Of a stretch of DNA of 64,000 nucleotides, positions 28,100 through 35,641 are shown piece after piece (position 1 is the first letter of the stretch; each line of letters starts with the position of its first letter). This stretch comes from Rhizobium sp. N324. Its GTDB lineage: Bacteria; Pseudomonadota; Alphaproteobacteria; Rhizobiales; Rhizobiaceae. The notes beneath the pieces were generated by a model that saw only the letters and a program-made list of their open reading frames with translations, had not been told where the DNA came from and did not search any database. A program made the position numbers and the translations under genes. Location: NCBI RefSeq assembly GCF_001664485.1, contig NZ_CP013630.1, forward strand, positions 3,537,001-3,601,000. The letters run 5' to 3'.

Positions 28100-28885
28100 T
28101 CAGCGGTAACCGGCTTCGCCGGCCTGGTGCAGTTTCGGGCCGCGTTCGACGATCGGCTCCAGCGCCTTTTCTACCGGCACATTTGGAGCGTCGGTGATAG
28201 CAGTCAACGCGCCTTGCGGGTTATAGGCCCACTTGACGCCGTTGATCAGCACCTTCTGGACATTGGCGTCGTGATAGGTCGGATAGGTCTCGTGGCCAGG
28301 GCGGAAATAGAAGATGTTGCCGGCGCCGCGCCGCCAGGTCAGACCCGAGCGGAACACTTCGCCGCCCTGGAACCAGGAGATGAACACCGTTTCCAGCGGC
28401 TCCGGCACCGAAAACTGCTCGCCGTACATTTCCTCGTTTTCGAGCTCGAAATGTTCGCCGATGCCTGCGGCGATCGGGTGGCGCGGATTGATCGTCCACA
28501 GGCGCTCGCGCTCACCGGCCTCGCGCCATTTCAGTGCGCAGGGCGTGCCCATCAGCCGCTTGAAGATTTTCGAGAAATGGCCGGAATGCAGCACCAGCAG
28601 GCCCATGCCTTCCCAGACGCGCCTGGCGACGCGCTCGACGACGACGTCGGAGACCGCGCCATGATCCTTGTGACCCCACCAGGTCAGCACATCGGTTTCG
28701 GCAAGGCGTGCCTCGCTCAGCCCATGCTCCGGCTCCTGCAGCGTCGCGGTCGTCGCCGAGATGGCTGGATCGGCGTTCAGCGCATTGGCGATCGTCGTAT
28801 GCATGCCTTCGGGATAAATGCCGCGGACGATATCATTGGTGGTCTCGTGGATATTCTCTCCCCAGACGACGGTGCGAATGGCCAT
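28100..28885 (-). CDS. ThuA-like trehalose-utilisation domain protein
   Basis: A 261-residue protein. The N-terminus ([15 protein letters not shown]) and the central [13 protein letters not shown] and WGHKDHGAV segments are typical of the ThuA family, which has a class I glutamine amidotransferase-like fold. The ATG at 28885 has AGGAG 6 bases upstream; a longer frame to 29035 looks non-coding. It heads a two-gene operon with the oxidoreductase. A LacI-type operator lies about 50 bases upstream, although no regulator gene is nearby. Confidence 0.87.
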   Translation of the reverse strand: MAIRTVVWGENIHETTNDIVRGIYPEGMHTTIANALNADPAISATTATLQEPEHGLSEARLAETDVLTWWGHKDHGAVSDVVVERVARRVWEGMGLLVLHSGHFSKIFKRLMGTPCALKWREAGERERLWTINPRHPIAAGIGEHFELENEEMYGEQFSVPEPLETVFISWFQGGEVFRSGLTWRRGAGNIFYFRPGHETYPTYHDANVQKVLINGVKWAYNPQGALTAITDAPNVPVEKALEPIVERGPKLHQAGEAGYR

Positions 28886-28936
28886 GATGTGCTCCTGTAG
28901 AAACTGGAAGTATCGATAGGCGGGAAAGCAGAGATT

Positions 28937-28948
28937 CAAAGCGCTTTG
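28937..28948. promoter_or_regulatory. LacI-type operator candidate upstream of thuA-like gene
   Basis: Perfect 12-bp palindrome CAAAGCGCTTTG. The central CG-step symmetry and AAAGCGCTTT core are typical of LacI/GalR-family operators, and ThuR of Sinorhizobium belongs to that family. It is 52 bases upstream of the start at 28885. Confidence 0.55.
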
Positions 28949-29077
28949 GAAAACGGCGCCGACTGCGCCTCGTCTCCTCCACGTCTCAGCAACACATAGA
29001 CCTTTGTCAGGAATTTGACAAAGGGGAAAATTCAACCGCGGAAGATCGAAAATCCGGCTGGAAATATCACAGCAATA

Positions 29078-29419
29078 TCAATGAGAAATTGATTTCGAGA
29101 AGAGATTGACGACGACAACGCCTGAAATGATCAGCCCGAGCCCGACGATGGCCGGCAGATCGAGACGCTGCTTGAAGAAGACCAGACCGACCGAGGAAAT
29201 CAGCACGATTCCCAAAGCGCTCCAAATTGCATAGGCGATGCCGACAGGAATGCTTTTCAGCGTCAGCGACAGGCAATAGAAGGCGGCCGCATAACAGGCG
29301 ACGACGAGCACAGTCGGCCCGATACGGGTGAACTGCTGCGACAGCTGCAGCGCGGTCGTGCCGATGACCTCGAGCACGATGGCGGCAAACAACAGCCCGT
29401 AGACGGCAGCCTGGCTCAT
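29078..29419 (-). CDS. Small multidrug resistance (SMR/EmrE) efflux protein
   Basis: A 113-residue four-helix proton-coupled exporter of cationic compounds. The essential membrane glutamate is Glu17 in the first helix (AIVLEVIGTTAL), and the family pattern AYAIWSALG is near residue 63. AAGGAA precedes the ATG. It is encoded 17 bases after a TetR-family gene on the same strand, forming a regulator-pump operon. Confidence 0.93.
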   Translation of the reverse strand: MSQAAVYGLLFAAIVLEVIGTTALQLSQQFTRIGPTVLVVACYAAAFYCLSLTLKSIPVGIAYAIWSALGIVLISSVGLVFFKQRLDLPAIVGLGLIISGVVVVNLFSKSISH

Positions 29420-29436
29420 GGCGAAATTCCTTCGGA

Positions 29437-30000
29437 TTATTTCCCGGTCAGTTCGACAAGGCGATCAATGAGGTCCCGCCTCAGAACGCCGTCGATATCA
29501 TGGCTTTCCAGCGTATCTGCAAACCACAGCCCGTCGGCGGCGAAACGCACGAGCTGCGCGTCGAGGGAGGAATCGGTGCCGACATATTCTTCCGCCCGCG
29601 CCTGCACCCATTGGCGCCAGCGAAGGCGCAGCCGGGGTTCGGCAAGAAGCGCGATCGTCACCTGCGTCCAGCTCCTGGAATCGTCGGGACGATCCTTGAG
29701 ACCGGATACGGCCCTCACATAGGCGCGGGTAAAACGGCCCTGCGGCAGCGGATCGCCACGCATCAGTTCCTCTATATCGGCGTCGAACTTTTCGAGCAGG
29801 CTCTCGAACAGGGCATCAAGCAGCGCATTCTTCGTCGGGAAGTGATGCAGCAGCCCGCCCTTGCTGACGCTGGAGGCGGCGGACACCGCATCGAGCGTGA
29901 CCGCGGCCATACCTTCGCTGGCAGCAAGACGCGCCGCGACATCCAGCAACTGCTGGCGCACGAGGACAGGCTGTTTCTTGCGATGATGGGCGTTCGACAT
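29437..30000 (-). CDS. TetR-family repressor of the SMR operon
   Basis: A 187-residue regulator. The helix-turn-helix is at about residues 14-58 (ARLAASEGMAAVTLDAVSAA, then SKGGLLHHFPTKNALL). The C-terminal half is of the TetR_C type for quaternary-ammonium or similar ligands. The ATG at 30000 is chosen because the domain begins there. A perfect 14-bp palindrome lies 14 bases upstream, the expected operator. It is the first gene of the SMR efflux operon. Confidence 0.88.
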   Translation of the reverse strand: MSNAHHRKKQPVLVRQQLLDVAARLAASEGMAAVTLDAVSAASSVSKGGLLHHFPTKNALLDALFESLLEKFDADIEELMRGDPLPQGRFTRAYVRAVSGLKDRPDDSRSWTQVTIALLAEPRLRLRWRQWVQARAEEYVGTDSSLDAQLVRFAADGLWFADTLESHDIDGVLRRDLIDRLVELTGK

Positions 30001-30013
30001 GTGATTAAAAGAT

Positions 30014-30027
30014 ACCGTCCGGACGGT
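30014..30027. promoter_or_regulatory. TetR operator, perfect 14-bp palindrome
   Basis: ACCGTCCGGACGGT reads the same on both strands and lies 14 bases before the repressor start. The divergent truncated-haemoglobin gene begins about 135 bases away, so it might also be affected. Confidence 0.8.
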
Positions 30028-30161
30028 TTTGTCAAGAAGAATCGGTTGGAACCCTTGCGGCGCAGGCATTATGCGCAAAATGCCGCGGCAGCTTGATGAC
30101 GGTTGCGATCATTTTATCTCCGGTGCATGAAAGGCTGGGGAATGACATCTGGGATGGTTTC

Positions 30162-30566
30162 GTGAGCGAGAAGGTCACCACTCTATATGAAGCGATCGGC
30201 GGCGATCCTGTCGTGCGGGCGCTGACGCTCCGTTTCTACGAGTTGATGGACAGGCTGCCGGAGGCAAGCCACGTGCGCGCCGTGCATCCGCCGAGCCTTC
30301 ACGGCAGCGAAGAGAAATTTTACGAATATATGACCGGTTATCTCGGCGGCCCGCCGCTCTATACCGACAAACGCGGCCATCCGCGCCTGCGCAGCCGCCA
30401 TTTCGTCGCCGAGATCGGCCCGGTCGAGCGCGACGAGTGGCTGCTCTGTTTCCGCCGCGCCCTGGACGAGACGATCGCGAGCCAGGCGCTGCGCGATCTC
30501 ATCTGGGCGCCGGTGGAGCGGCTCGCCTATCACATGCAGAACAAGGCCGCTGAAGACAAGGAATAA
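30162..30566 (+). CDS. Truncated haemoglobin, group II (trHbO-type)
   Basis: About 134 residues from the GTG at 30162, the usual length of the family; an ATG further upstream at 30093 or 30096 would add an atypical leader. The haem pocket residues are visible: Tyr26 (B10), proximal His80 in RLRSRHF, and Trp93 (G8) in RDEWLL, the hallmark of group II. Such proteins bind O2, NO or peroxide and assist oxidative and nitrosative defence. It is followed after 2 bases by a DUF423 gene, so the two are probably co-transcribed. Confidence 0.88.
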   Translation: MSEKVTTLYEAIGGDPVVRALTLRFYELMDRLPEASHVRAVHPPSLHGSEEKFYEYMTGYLGGPPLYTDKRGHPRLRSRHFVAEIGPVERDEWLLCFRRALDETIASQALRDLIWAPVERLAYHMQNKAAEDKE

Positions 30567-30568
30567 CC

Positions 30569-30940
30569 ATGAGCTTGAACGCGCGCCTGGAACCGGCGCT
30601 TTATCTCTTTGCCGGCCTGTTCGGCGTCGCCGGCGTGGCGCTCGCCGCCCTTGCCGCCCATGGCGGCGGGCAAGCCAATCTTGCCGCATCCGCATCGACC
30701 ATGTGCCTTGCGCACGCTCCTGCCCTGCTGGCACTGGCTCTCGGCACAACGAGGCTCAAAACCGCCTGGCTGGCCGGTTTCCTCATGATTTTGGGAACGC
30801 TGCTCTTTGCCGGTGACCTAGTCACCCTGCGCTTCACCGGCGCCGGCCTCTTCCCCTATGCCGCCCCGACCGGCGGCTGGGCGATGATGCTCGGCTGGTT
30901 GGCCGTTGCGGCGGGTGCTGTCTTCCGCGTCAGAGCTTAG
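30569..30940 (+). CDS. DUF423 inner-membrane protein
   Basis: A 123-residue protein with four hydrophobic segments and the DUF423 pattern (LAALAAHGG in the first third, GTLLFAGDL in the middle, and TGGWAMMLGWL near the end). The function of the family is unknown. It starts 2 bases after the haemoglobin gene and its end overlaps by four bases the end of the convergent VOC gene. Confidence 0.85.
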   Translation: MSLNARLEPALYLFAGLFGVAGVALAALAAHGGGQANLAASASTMCLAHAPALLALALGTTRLKTAWLAGFLMILGTLLFAGDLVTLRFTGAGLFPYAAPTGGWAMMLGWLAVAAGAVFRVRA

Positions 30941-31308
30941 CCGCGCTGCTGCGGTACGCGACCGAAGCGCAAGAGGTTGCCGTGTGGATCGTGGATATAG
31001 AATTCCTCCATGTTCCACGGCCGCACTTCCATCTCGGTCAGGCGTTCGATGCCCTTTTCGCGATATTCCGCATGAAGGACGCCGATACCGCCGCCCCTGA
31101 GATAGACTGAGGTCTTCTCGCAGAGCCCGGCATCTTCGGTGCGCCAGAAATGCAGTTCCATGTCGTCACGCCGCAGGATGAGATAATCCTCCGCCTGATA
31201 GACGACATTGGCAAAGCCGAGCCTGTCTCGATAGAAGGCAAGCGTCGCATCGATATCGAGCGACGGAAGAACCGGCAGGACCTCGATGCGATCAGGCCCC
31301 TGGTTCAT
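30937..31308 (-). CDS. Glyoxalase/bleomycin-resistance (VOC) family protein
   Basis: A 123-residue single VOC unit of the bleomycin-resistance type. The pattern VLPSLDIDATLAFYRDRLGF opens the domain, and WNMEEFYIHDPHGNLLRFG closes it. It may act in binding or modifying a small hydrophobic compound. It is the last gene of an operon that begins with DUF2325 and overlaps the haem-monooxygenase gene by four bases, so it may have a role linked to haem or stress. Confidence 0.82.
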   Translation of the reverse strand: MNQGPDRIEVLPVLPSLDIDATLAFYRDRLGFANVVYQAEDYLILRRDDMELHFWRTEDAGLCEKTSVYLRGGGIGVLHAEYREKGIERLTEMEVRPWNMEEFYIHDPHGNLLRFGRVPQQRG

Positions 31309-31619
31309 ATGCCGTCGACCACGTTGAAGCCTTCGAAGACCGGCGGCCCCTTATACATCGCCTTGCGGTCGCCGGCATTGCGATGCGCAGCGCGAAAATT
31401 CTCGGACTTTGTCCAGTCCTGGAAATCCGCTTCGCTCTTCCAGACCGTGTGCGAGGAATAGAGCGTGTAGCCCTCCTCTTCGTCGAGCTTGCCGCGCAGC
31501 AGGCGGAATTCGACGAAACCGGGCACCTCGGCCAGGCTGGAATCCCGATTGCGCCAGACCGTCTCGAAATCACCTTCGTTCCCGGTTGCGACCTTGAAGC
31601 GGTTCATTGCGATATACAT
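31305..31619 (-). CDS. Haem-degrading monooxygenase, IsdG/HmuQ type (ABM fold)
   Basis: A 104-residue antibiotic-biosynthesis-monooxygenase fold protein. Asn6, Trp69 and His79 occupy the positions of the Asn-Trp-His triad of IsdG-type haem oxygenases, and the segment FVEFRLLRG is typical of the family. It probably opens the haem ring to release iron, complementing haem import by hmuTUV encoded nearby. It lies in an operon under an exact TGA-N9-TCA iron box. A different, HO-1-like oxygenase in the window serves the phytochrome. Confidence 0.85.
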   Translation of the reverse strand: MYIAMNRFKVATGNEGDFETVWRNRDSSLAEVPGFVEFRLLRGKLDEEEGYTLYSSHTVWKSEADFQDWTKSENFRAAHRNAGDRKAMYKGPPVFEGFNVVDGI

Positions 31620-31628
31620 GCGATCTCC

Positions 31629-31901
31629 TTACGCCTTCCTCTTGCCGGCCCTTGCCGCATACGAGGGAAAAGCGAGAATATTATTGCCGTTTGCCGCCGC
31701 CGCGCCAAGCGGCCTCGTCGTCGCTTCTCCGGGCATGCGCGCTTCCCAGGTCGGGAACAGCGCCACATTCTGGTAGATCTCCTGGCGTTCGGCATGCTGG
31801 CGGAAAACTTCGTAGAGCTCGGGCACGAGGCCCTCGCCCCTCTGTGCGGCAAGCTTGTGCAGGCCGATCATGGTGAAACCGTCGGGACGCTGATCGTTCA
31901 T
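31629..31901 (-). CDS. Hypothetical protein of the haem-linked operon
   Basis: A 90-residue soluble protein that I do not recognise. It is polar, starts MNDQRPDGFTMIGLHKLAAQ, and ends in a basic AARAGKRKA tail, with no cysteine. It overlaps the upstream DUF2325 gene by four bases and precedes the haem monooxygenase by 9 bases. Tight coupling on both sides suggests a dedicated partner of one of them, perhaps involved in haem handling. This is inference from position only. Confidence 0.75.
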   Translation of the reverse strand: MNDQRPDGFTMIGLHKLAAQRGEGLVPELYEVFRQHAERQEIYQNVALFPTWEARMPGEATTRPLGAAAANGNNILAFPSYAARAGKRKA

Positions 31902-32305
31902 CGGGTATTGTCTCGCTCGTTCATCGTATTCAGCGCGCGCTCCAGGCTGGACTTGCTGCCGTTGCGAAGCGGGATGAAGGCCTTGCCGAACTTTTTGCAG
32001 CCGGTCTTCACGCGCAGGCAGGCATCGTGGCTGATACAGTCGATCGGGCAGAAGACGCAGTCGACCGAAGGCAGCACGGTGTCGATGCGGGACACCGCTT
32101 CGCGCAAGCCGCCGTCGTGATGGATGAGTTCGGCACCGAAATTGCTGGCGATCTGGCGAAGATGCGCCACCTGGCAGTCACGGCCGCCGACATAAAGGAA
32201 ACTGCGGCCATCCAGTTTGGATCGTCCGGCGGATGCCTGAGCAACACCCTCGCCCGCGACGTCGCGGACCTCCCGGTTCGATCCCTTCTTGCCCTTGCGA
32301 GCCAT
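31898..32305 (-). CDS. DUF2325 cysteine-rich protein
   Basis: About 135 residues. The N-terminal third is basic and probably disordered. The DUF2325 core (FLYVGGRDCQVAHLRQIASN, then AELIHHDGG) is followed by a cysteine cluster (CVFCPIDCISHDAC plus a later TGCKK) that could hold a metal or Fe-S centre. The ATG at 32305 is preferred over an upstream start at 32320. It is the first gene of a four-gene operon (DUF2325, unknown, haem monooxygenase, VOC) under an exact iron-responsive box, consistent with iron-dependent regulation. Confidence 0.85.
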   Translation of the reverse strand: MARKGKKGSNREVRDVAGEGVAQASAGRSKLDGRSFLYVGGRDCQVAHLRQIASNFGAELIHHDGGLREAVSRIDTVLPSVDCVFCPIDCISHDACLRVKTGCKKFGKAFIPLRNGSKSSLERALNTMNERDNTR

Positions 32306-32395
32306 ATACCACCCGTTCACTCGTTGATCGTCACACGATTCCTGCGTGTGCGGGTGGACCTTATTAAACCTGAATTTTAGAGTAAAGTATAAAGT

Positions 32396-32410
32396 TGATT
32401 ATTTTTATCA
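32396..32410. promoter_or_regulatory. RirA-type iron-responsive box, exact TGA-N9-TCA
   Basis: TGA (32396-32398), nine AT-rich bases, TCA (32408-32410), the iron-responsive operator consensus of Rhizobium. It is about 90 bases upstream of the DUF2325 start at 32305. Confidence 0.6.
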
Positions 32411-32413
32411 TAT

Positions 32414-33718
32414 TTATCGCGAGGTCACCTGAACCTCCTGGGTGAAGCTCCAACTGGCCTTACCCCACTCGGGCGGCAACGGCGGAAACGGCGCAGCGCG
32501 GCGTACGCCATCGAGAGCAACCTTGTCCAAATCCGGAATACCTGAGCTACCGGCAACGGAAACTGACGACAGCCTGCCCGTTCCATCAATCGTCAATCTG
32601 AGACGCACGGAAATTGCTCCGCCCATCCTCTTGTATTCGTCAGGCACCCGAATTGCGCGGCGGATACGCTTCTGCACCTTGCCAGGATAGTTGGCTACAG
32701 CCGCGCTTCCAATACCATCGCCTCTACCTGATGCCGTCGACATGCCGTTGAACTCTGGCGCGTCCTGACCGGTCGTTACGCCCCTCGTCGTATCGCGGCG
32801 ATCCGCGCCATTTTTTCCACCCGTAGGCTCAACCTTCTTCCGAGGCTGCTCTTTTTTGTCCGGTTTCGGCTTTTCAACCTTTGATGTCGGTTTCGGCTCT
32901 GGCTTCTCTTCGGGTTTCGGCGACGCTTCGGCGGTCTCGACGGGCTTCACTTCCTCTGGCTGAACTTCCATCGGCTGCACCGGAGCCGTCACCGCCTGTT
33001 GTGGGACGAGGGTCGGCACCACATCAGGCGCGGGCTGCTCCGGCACTACGGTTGCCATGGGCTGAGCGACGAAAGTTTCGGCGGGATTCTGAGAAACGAG
33101 AATCTCTGGCTCCGCAGCCACAGCTGTCTCGGGCGAAACACGGGTCACCTCTTGGGGCTGGGTCTCTGTCGGCCGAAGTTCGTCAGTTACAGTCGTCGAT
33201 TGAAACGTATCCGGCTTAACTTCCTCTGCGGCAATTTCATCCGGCTTCAATTCCAGTTCCGGGTCACCCGCCGACGTCTGGTCAATATCGGAATCGCCAA
33301 ATACGATGACACTGACAGCCTCACCAGCGTCTTCAATCACTTCGTTCGGCGGTTGCGGCATGAACAGAGCAAGAGCGACTACCAGACTTGTGTGGAAAAG
33401 CAGCGAACCGAGGCAGGTCAAAGCCACCCGCCGCCGCACCGGCTTCTGCTCATCTTCCTGCTTCTCGACCGCCGCATCCATCGGCGGCGCCGAAGCGGGA
33501 GCAGCCGGTTCGGCTTGAGGATGGTCGGGAAAGGAGGATATCTGCGCAAAGCGCGTGTAGTGGATCACCGTTTCGCCGGCCGGCTGCCGCGGCGCGTTGC
33601 GCAGTTCCGGAAGCTCGTGGCCGGGATGCATACCGGGCGTGTTGTCGTTCAGGCTGTTATCGGCGTCCGCCTCCCCGATGAGCACCTGTCTCGATCTGGT
33701 TTTCGCTGAAATCGCCAT
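32414..33718 (-). CDS. TonB-family energy transducer
   Basis: A 434-residue TonB protein, longer than the usual ~250 because of extended linkers. The N-terminal ~95 residues are cytoplasmic and the membrane anchor is near residues 100-118. A long proline/glutamate/lysine-rich periplasmic spacer (about 120-330) follows, then the TonB C-terminal domain (YPGKVQKRIRRAIRVPDEYK through to AAPFPPLPPEWG). It transmits proton-motive force to outer-membrane haem or siderophore receptors and sits opposite the hmu genes. The proline-rich spacer is low complexity, as expected. Confidence 0.92.
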   Translation of the reverse strand: MAISAKTRSRQVLIGEADADNSLNDNTPGMHPGHELPELRNAPRQPAGETVIHYTRFAQISSFPDHPQAEPAAPASAPPMDAAVEKQEDEQKPVRRRVALTCLGSLLFHTSLVVALALFMPQPPNEVIEDAGEAVSVIVFGDSDIDQTSAGDPELELKPDEIAAEEVKPDTFQSTTVTDELRPTETQPQEVTRVSPETAVAAEPEILVSQNPAETFVAQPMATVVPEQPAPDVVPTLVPQQAVTAPVQPMEVQPEEVKPVETAEASPKPEEKPEPKPTSKVEKPKPDKKEQPRKKVEPTGGKNGADRRDTTRGVTTGQDAPEFNGMSTASGRGDGIGSAAVANYPGKVQKRIRRAIRVPDEYKRMGGAISVRLRLTIDGTGRLSSVSVAGSSGIPDLDKVALDGVRRAAPFPPLPPEWGKASWSFTQEVQVTSR

Positions 33719-33750
33719 TGTCTACGCCTCGGACAGCCTGAAACATGTCC

Positions 33751-33769
33751 GCCGGGGATCATCCCCGGC
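33751..33769. terminator. Perfect 9-bp-stem hairpin before tonB
   Basis: GCCGGGGAT-C-ATCCCCGGC is a near-perfect palindrome between the 141-residue secreted-protein gene and tonB. It could attenuate transcription between them; no T tract follows. Confidence 0.45.
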
Positions 33770-33775
33770 GTTATC

Positions 33776-34201
33776 TTAGCCCTCGAAGGGAACCGAAATC
33801 TGCGAGCGGGTGACGAGGCCCTTCATGCATTCGCCCGCCGCCGGCCCGTCGCAGACGGGCGTGTCGTTGATGAGGATGCGCGTCACGCTCTCGCATTTGA
33901 CATTGGGCATATCGAACTGGCGCACCCGCTTCTTGCCCTGCGGCAGATCGCGGAAATCGAGCACGGTGATGCGGTCGACGGCATTCTTGTCGTTGAAGAA
34001 GGCAAGTTCGAAGGAGACCTTGTTGATGGCGGCCGGCAGCTGGTTCAGCGCCACGAAGGCCATCATGCAGCCCTTCTGCGAGGGCGCCAGCGCATTGAGT
34101 TCGACATCGAGGGAGGCTGCCGGTGCCGCCTCCTGCGCCTGACAAACGCTTGAAAACGTCATCGCCATGCCGGCCGCAACAGCCGCAAACCTACCTGTCA
34201 T
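33776..34201 (-). CDS. Secreted hypothetical protein upstream of tonB
   Basis: A 141-residue exported protein (signal peptide MTGRFAAVAAGMAMTFSSVCQA). The mature part has four cysteines (GCMMAF, VKCESV, PVCDG and GECMKG), probably paired in disulphides, and a central SFELAFFNDKN strand. I do not recognise the family. It is the first gene on the minus strand from the bidirectional iron-box region, 57 bases before tonB, so it probably belongs to the same iron-regulated unit. Confidence 0.75.
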   Translation of the reverse strand: MTGRFAAVAAGMAMTFSSVCQAQEAAPAASLDVELNALAPSQKGCMMAFVALNQLPAAINKVSFELAFFNDKNAVDRITVLDFRDLPQGKKRVRQFDMPNVKCESVTRILINDTPVCDGPAAGECMKGLVTRSQISVPFEG

Positions 34202-34266
34202 AAAACCTTCTCCGTCATCGTTGCGAGCAGCCCGCAGGCAGCTCGTATCAGCAATTTCGAAAACTT

Positions 34267-34279
34267 GACTATAATAGTC
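34267..34279. promoter_or_regulatory. 13-bp palindrome overlapping a TATAAT-type -10 element
   Basis: GACTAT-A-ATAGTC lies between the divergent secreted-protein and hmuP genes. The TATAAT hexamer overlaps it at 34270-34275. The sequence TGA-N9-TCT starting at 34266 is one base off the RirA box. Confidence 0.5.
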
Positions 34280-34303
34280 TCCTATTGCGTCTTTAAAAAA
34301 CTA

Positions 34304-34318
34304 TGAGTAAGAAAGTCA
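34304..34318. promoter_or_regulatory. RirA-type iron-responsive box, exact TGA-N9-TCA
   Basis: TGA (34304-34306), nine bases, TCA (34316-34318), immediately before the hmuP start and in the divergent region that also serves the tonB unit. Confidence 0.65.
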
Positions 34319-34324
34319 AGATAA

Positions 34325-34561
34325 ATGTCACCACAACCGGGAGCCCAGAACCCCGGCCTCACGGAATTGCCAACCGAAATGATGGTTGAAAAGCCAGATA
34401 ACTTTAAGCACGTGCCGCTGCCGAGCGAGCCCGCGGCGCAGCACCGGATCGTCGAAAGCGCGGATCTTTTCCGCGGCGCGAACGAGATCATGATCAGACA
34501 CGACGGCGTGATCTATCGCCTGAAGATCACCCGCCAGGGCAAGCTCATTCTCAATAAGTAG
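34325..34561 (+). CDS. hmuP: Haem uptake protein HmuP (HemP family)
   Basis: A 78-residue protein (or ~60 residues if translation starts at the ATG pair at 34379/34382). The HemP signature is in the second half: IRHDGVIYRLKITRQGKLILNK in its conserved core. In Bradyrhizobium and Sinorhizobium, HmuP is a positive factor for outer-membrane haem receptor expression. It is the first gene of hmuPSTUV, with the exact iron box just upstream. Confidence 0.9.
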   Translation: MSPQPGAQNPGLTELPTEMMVEKPDNFKHVPLPSEPAAQHRIVESADLFRGANEIMIRHDGVIYRLKITRQGKLILNK

Positions 34562-34580
34562 GGCCAATAGTAGGTAACAC

Positions 34581-35630
34581 ATGACCGAACAGACAAGACC
34601 GGCGCCAGCCGAAATCCGTGCGTTTCGCGCCGAAAACCCGAAGCTGCGCGAGCGCGATATCGCCGCCCAGCTGAAGATTTCCGAGGCCGCCCTCGTCGCC
34701 GCCGAAACCGGCATCAGCGTCACCCGCATCGATGGCAGCGCGCTGAAATTTCTCGAACGCGTGGCGAGCCTCGGCGAAGTGATGGCGCTGTCGCGCAACG
34801 AAAGTGCCGTGCACGAAAAGATCGGCATCTTCGAAAACATCAAAAGCGGTGTGCAGGCCGCCATCGTTCTCGGTGAGAATATCGATCTGCGCATCTTCCC
34901 AAGCCGCTGGGAACATGGCTTCGCCGTATCCAAGACGGATGGCGACCAGGTGCGCCTCAGCCTTCAATATTTCGACAAGGCGGGTACCGCCGTGCACAAG
35001 GTGCACCTGCGCCCGAATTCGAATGTCGAGGCCTATCATGCGATGGTTGCCGCGTTGAAGCTGGAAGACCAGTCGCAGGATTTCGTCGAGGCCGCGACCT
35101 CAAATATCGTCGATGAAACCGCCGACGTCAGCCGCGACGAATTGCGCGACAACTGGAGCAGGCTCACCGATACCCACGAGTTCTTCGGCATGCTCAAGCG
35201 CCTGAAGATCGGCCGCCAGGCGGCCGTGCGCAGCGTCGGCGACGACTATGCCTGGAAGCTCGACAACAGCGCGACGGCGGAGATGATGCATGCCTCGGTG
35301 AAATCCGGCCCGCCGATCATGTGCTTCGTCGCCAATGACGGCATCGTCCAGATCCATTCCGGCCCGATCTTCAACGTCCAGGCCATGAGCCCATGGATCA
35401 ATATCATGGACCCGACCTTCCATCTGCATCTGCGCCAGGATCACATCGCCGAGACCTGGGCCGTGCGCAAGCCGACCAAGGACGGCCACGTTACCTCGCT
35501 GGAGGCTTACAATGCCAAGGGCGAGATGATCATCCAGTTCTTCGGCAAGCGGAAGGAAGGTTCCGACGAACGCGCCGAGTGGCGCGAGATCATGGAAAAT
35601 CTACCGCGGGCAGCAAGTGTCGCCGCATAA
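34581..35630 (+). CDS. hmuS: Haemin-handling/degrading protein HmuS
   Basis: A 349-residue cytoplasmic protein with two HemS/ChuX-type repeats (roughly 30-165 and 205-340; compare VHEKIGIFENIK with GPIFNVQAMSPWINIMD). Family members take haem from the transporter and degrade or store it. It begins 19 bases after hmuP and is followed after 11 bases by hmuT. It is full length, with nothing unusual. Confidence 0.92.
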   Translation: MTEQTRPAPAEIRAFRAENPKLRERDIAAQLKISEAALVAAETGISVTRIDGSALKFLERVASLGEVMALSRNESAVHEKIGIFENIKSGVQAAIVLGENIDLRIFPSRWEHGFAVSKTDGDQVRLSLQYFDKAGTAVHKVHLRPNSNVEAYHAMVAALKLEDQSQDFVEAATSNIVDETADVSRDELRDNWSRLTDTHEFFGMLKRLKIGRQAAVRSVGDDYAWKLDNSATAEMMHASVKSGPPIMCFVANDGIVQIHSGPIFNVQAMSPWINIMDPTFHLHLRQDHIAETWAVRKPTKDGHVTSLEAYNAKGEMIIQFFGKRKEGSDERAEWREIMENLPRAASVAA

Positions 35631-35641
35631 GGATCATAGCG

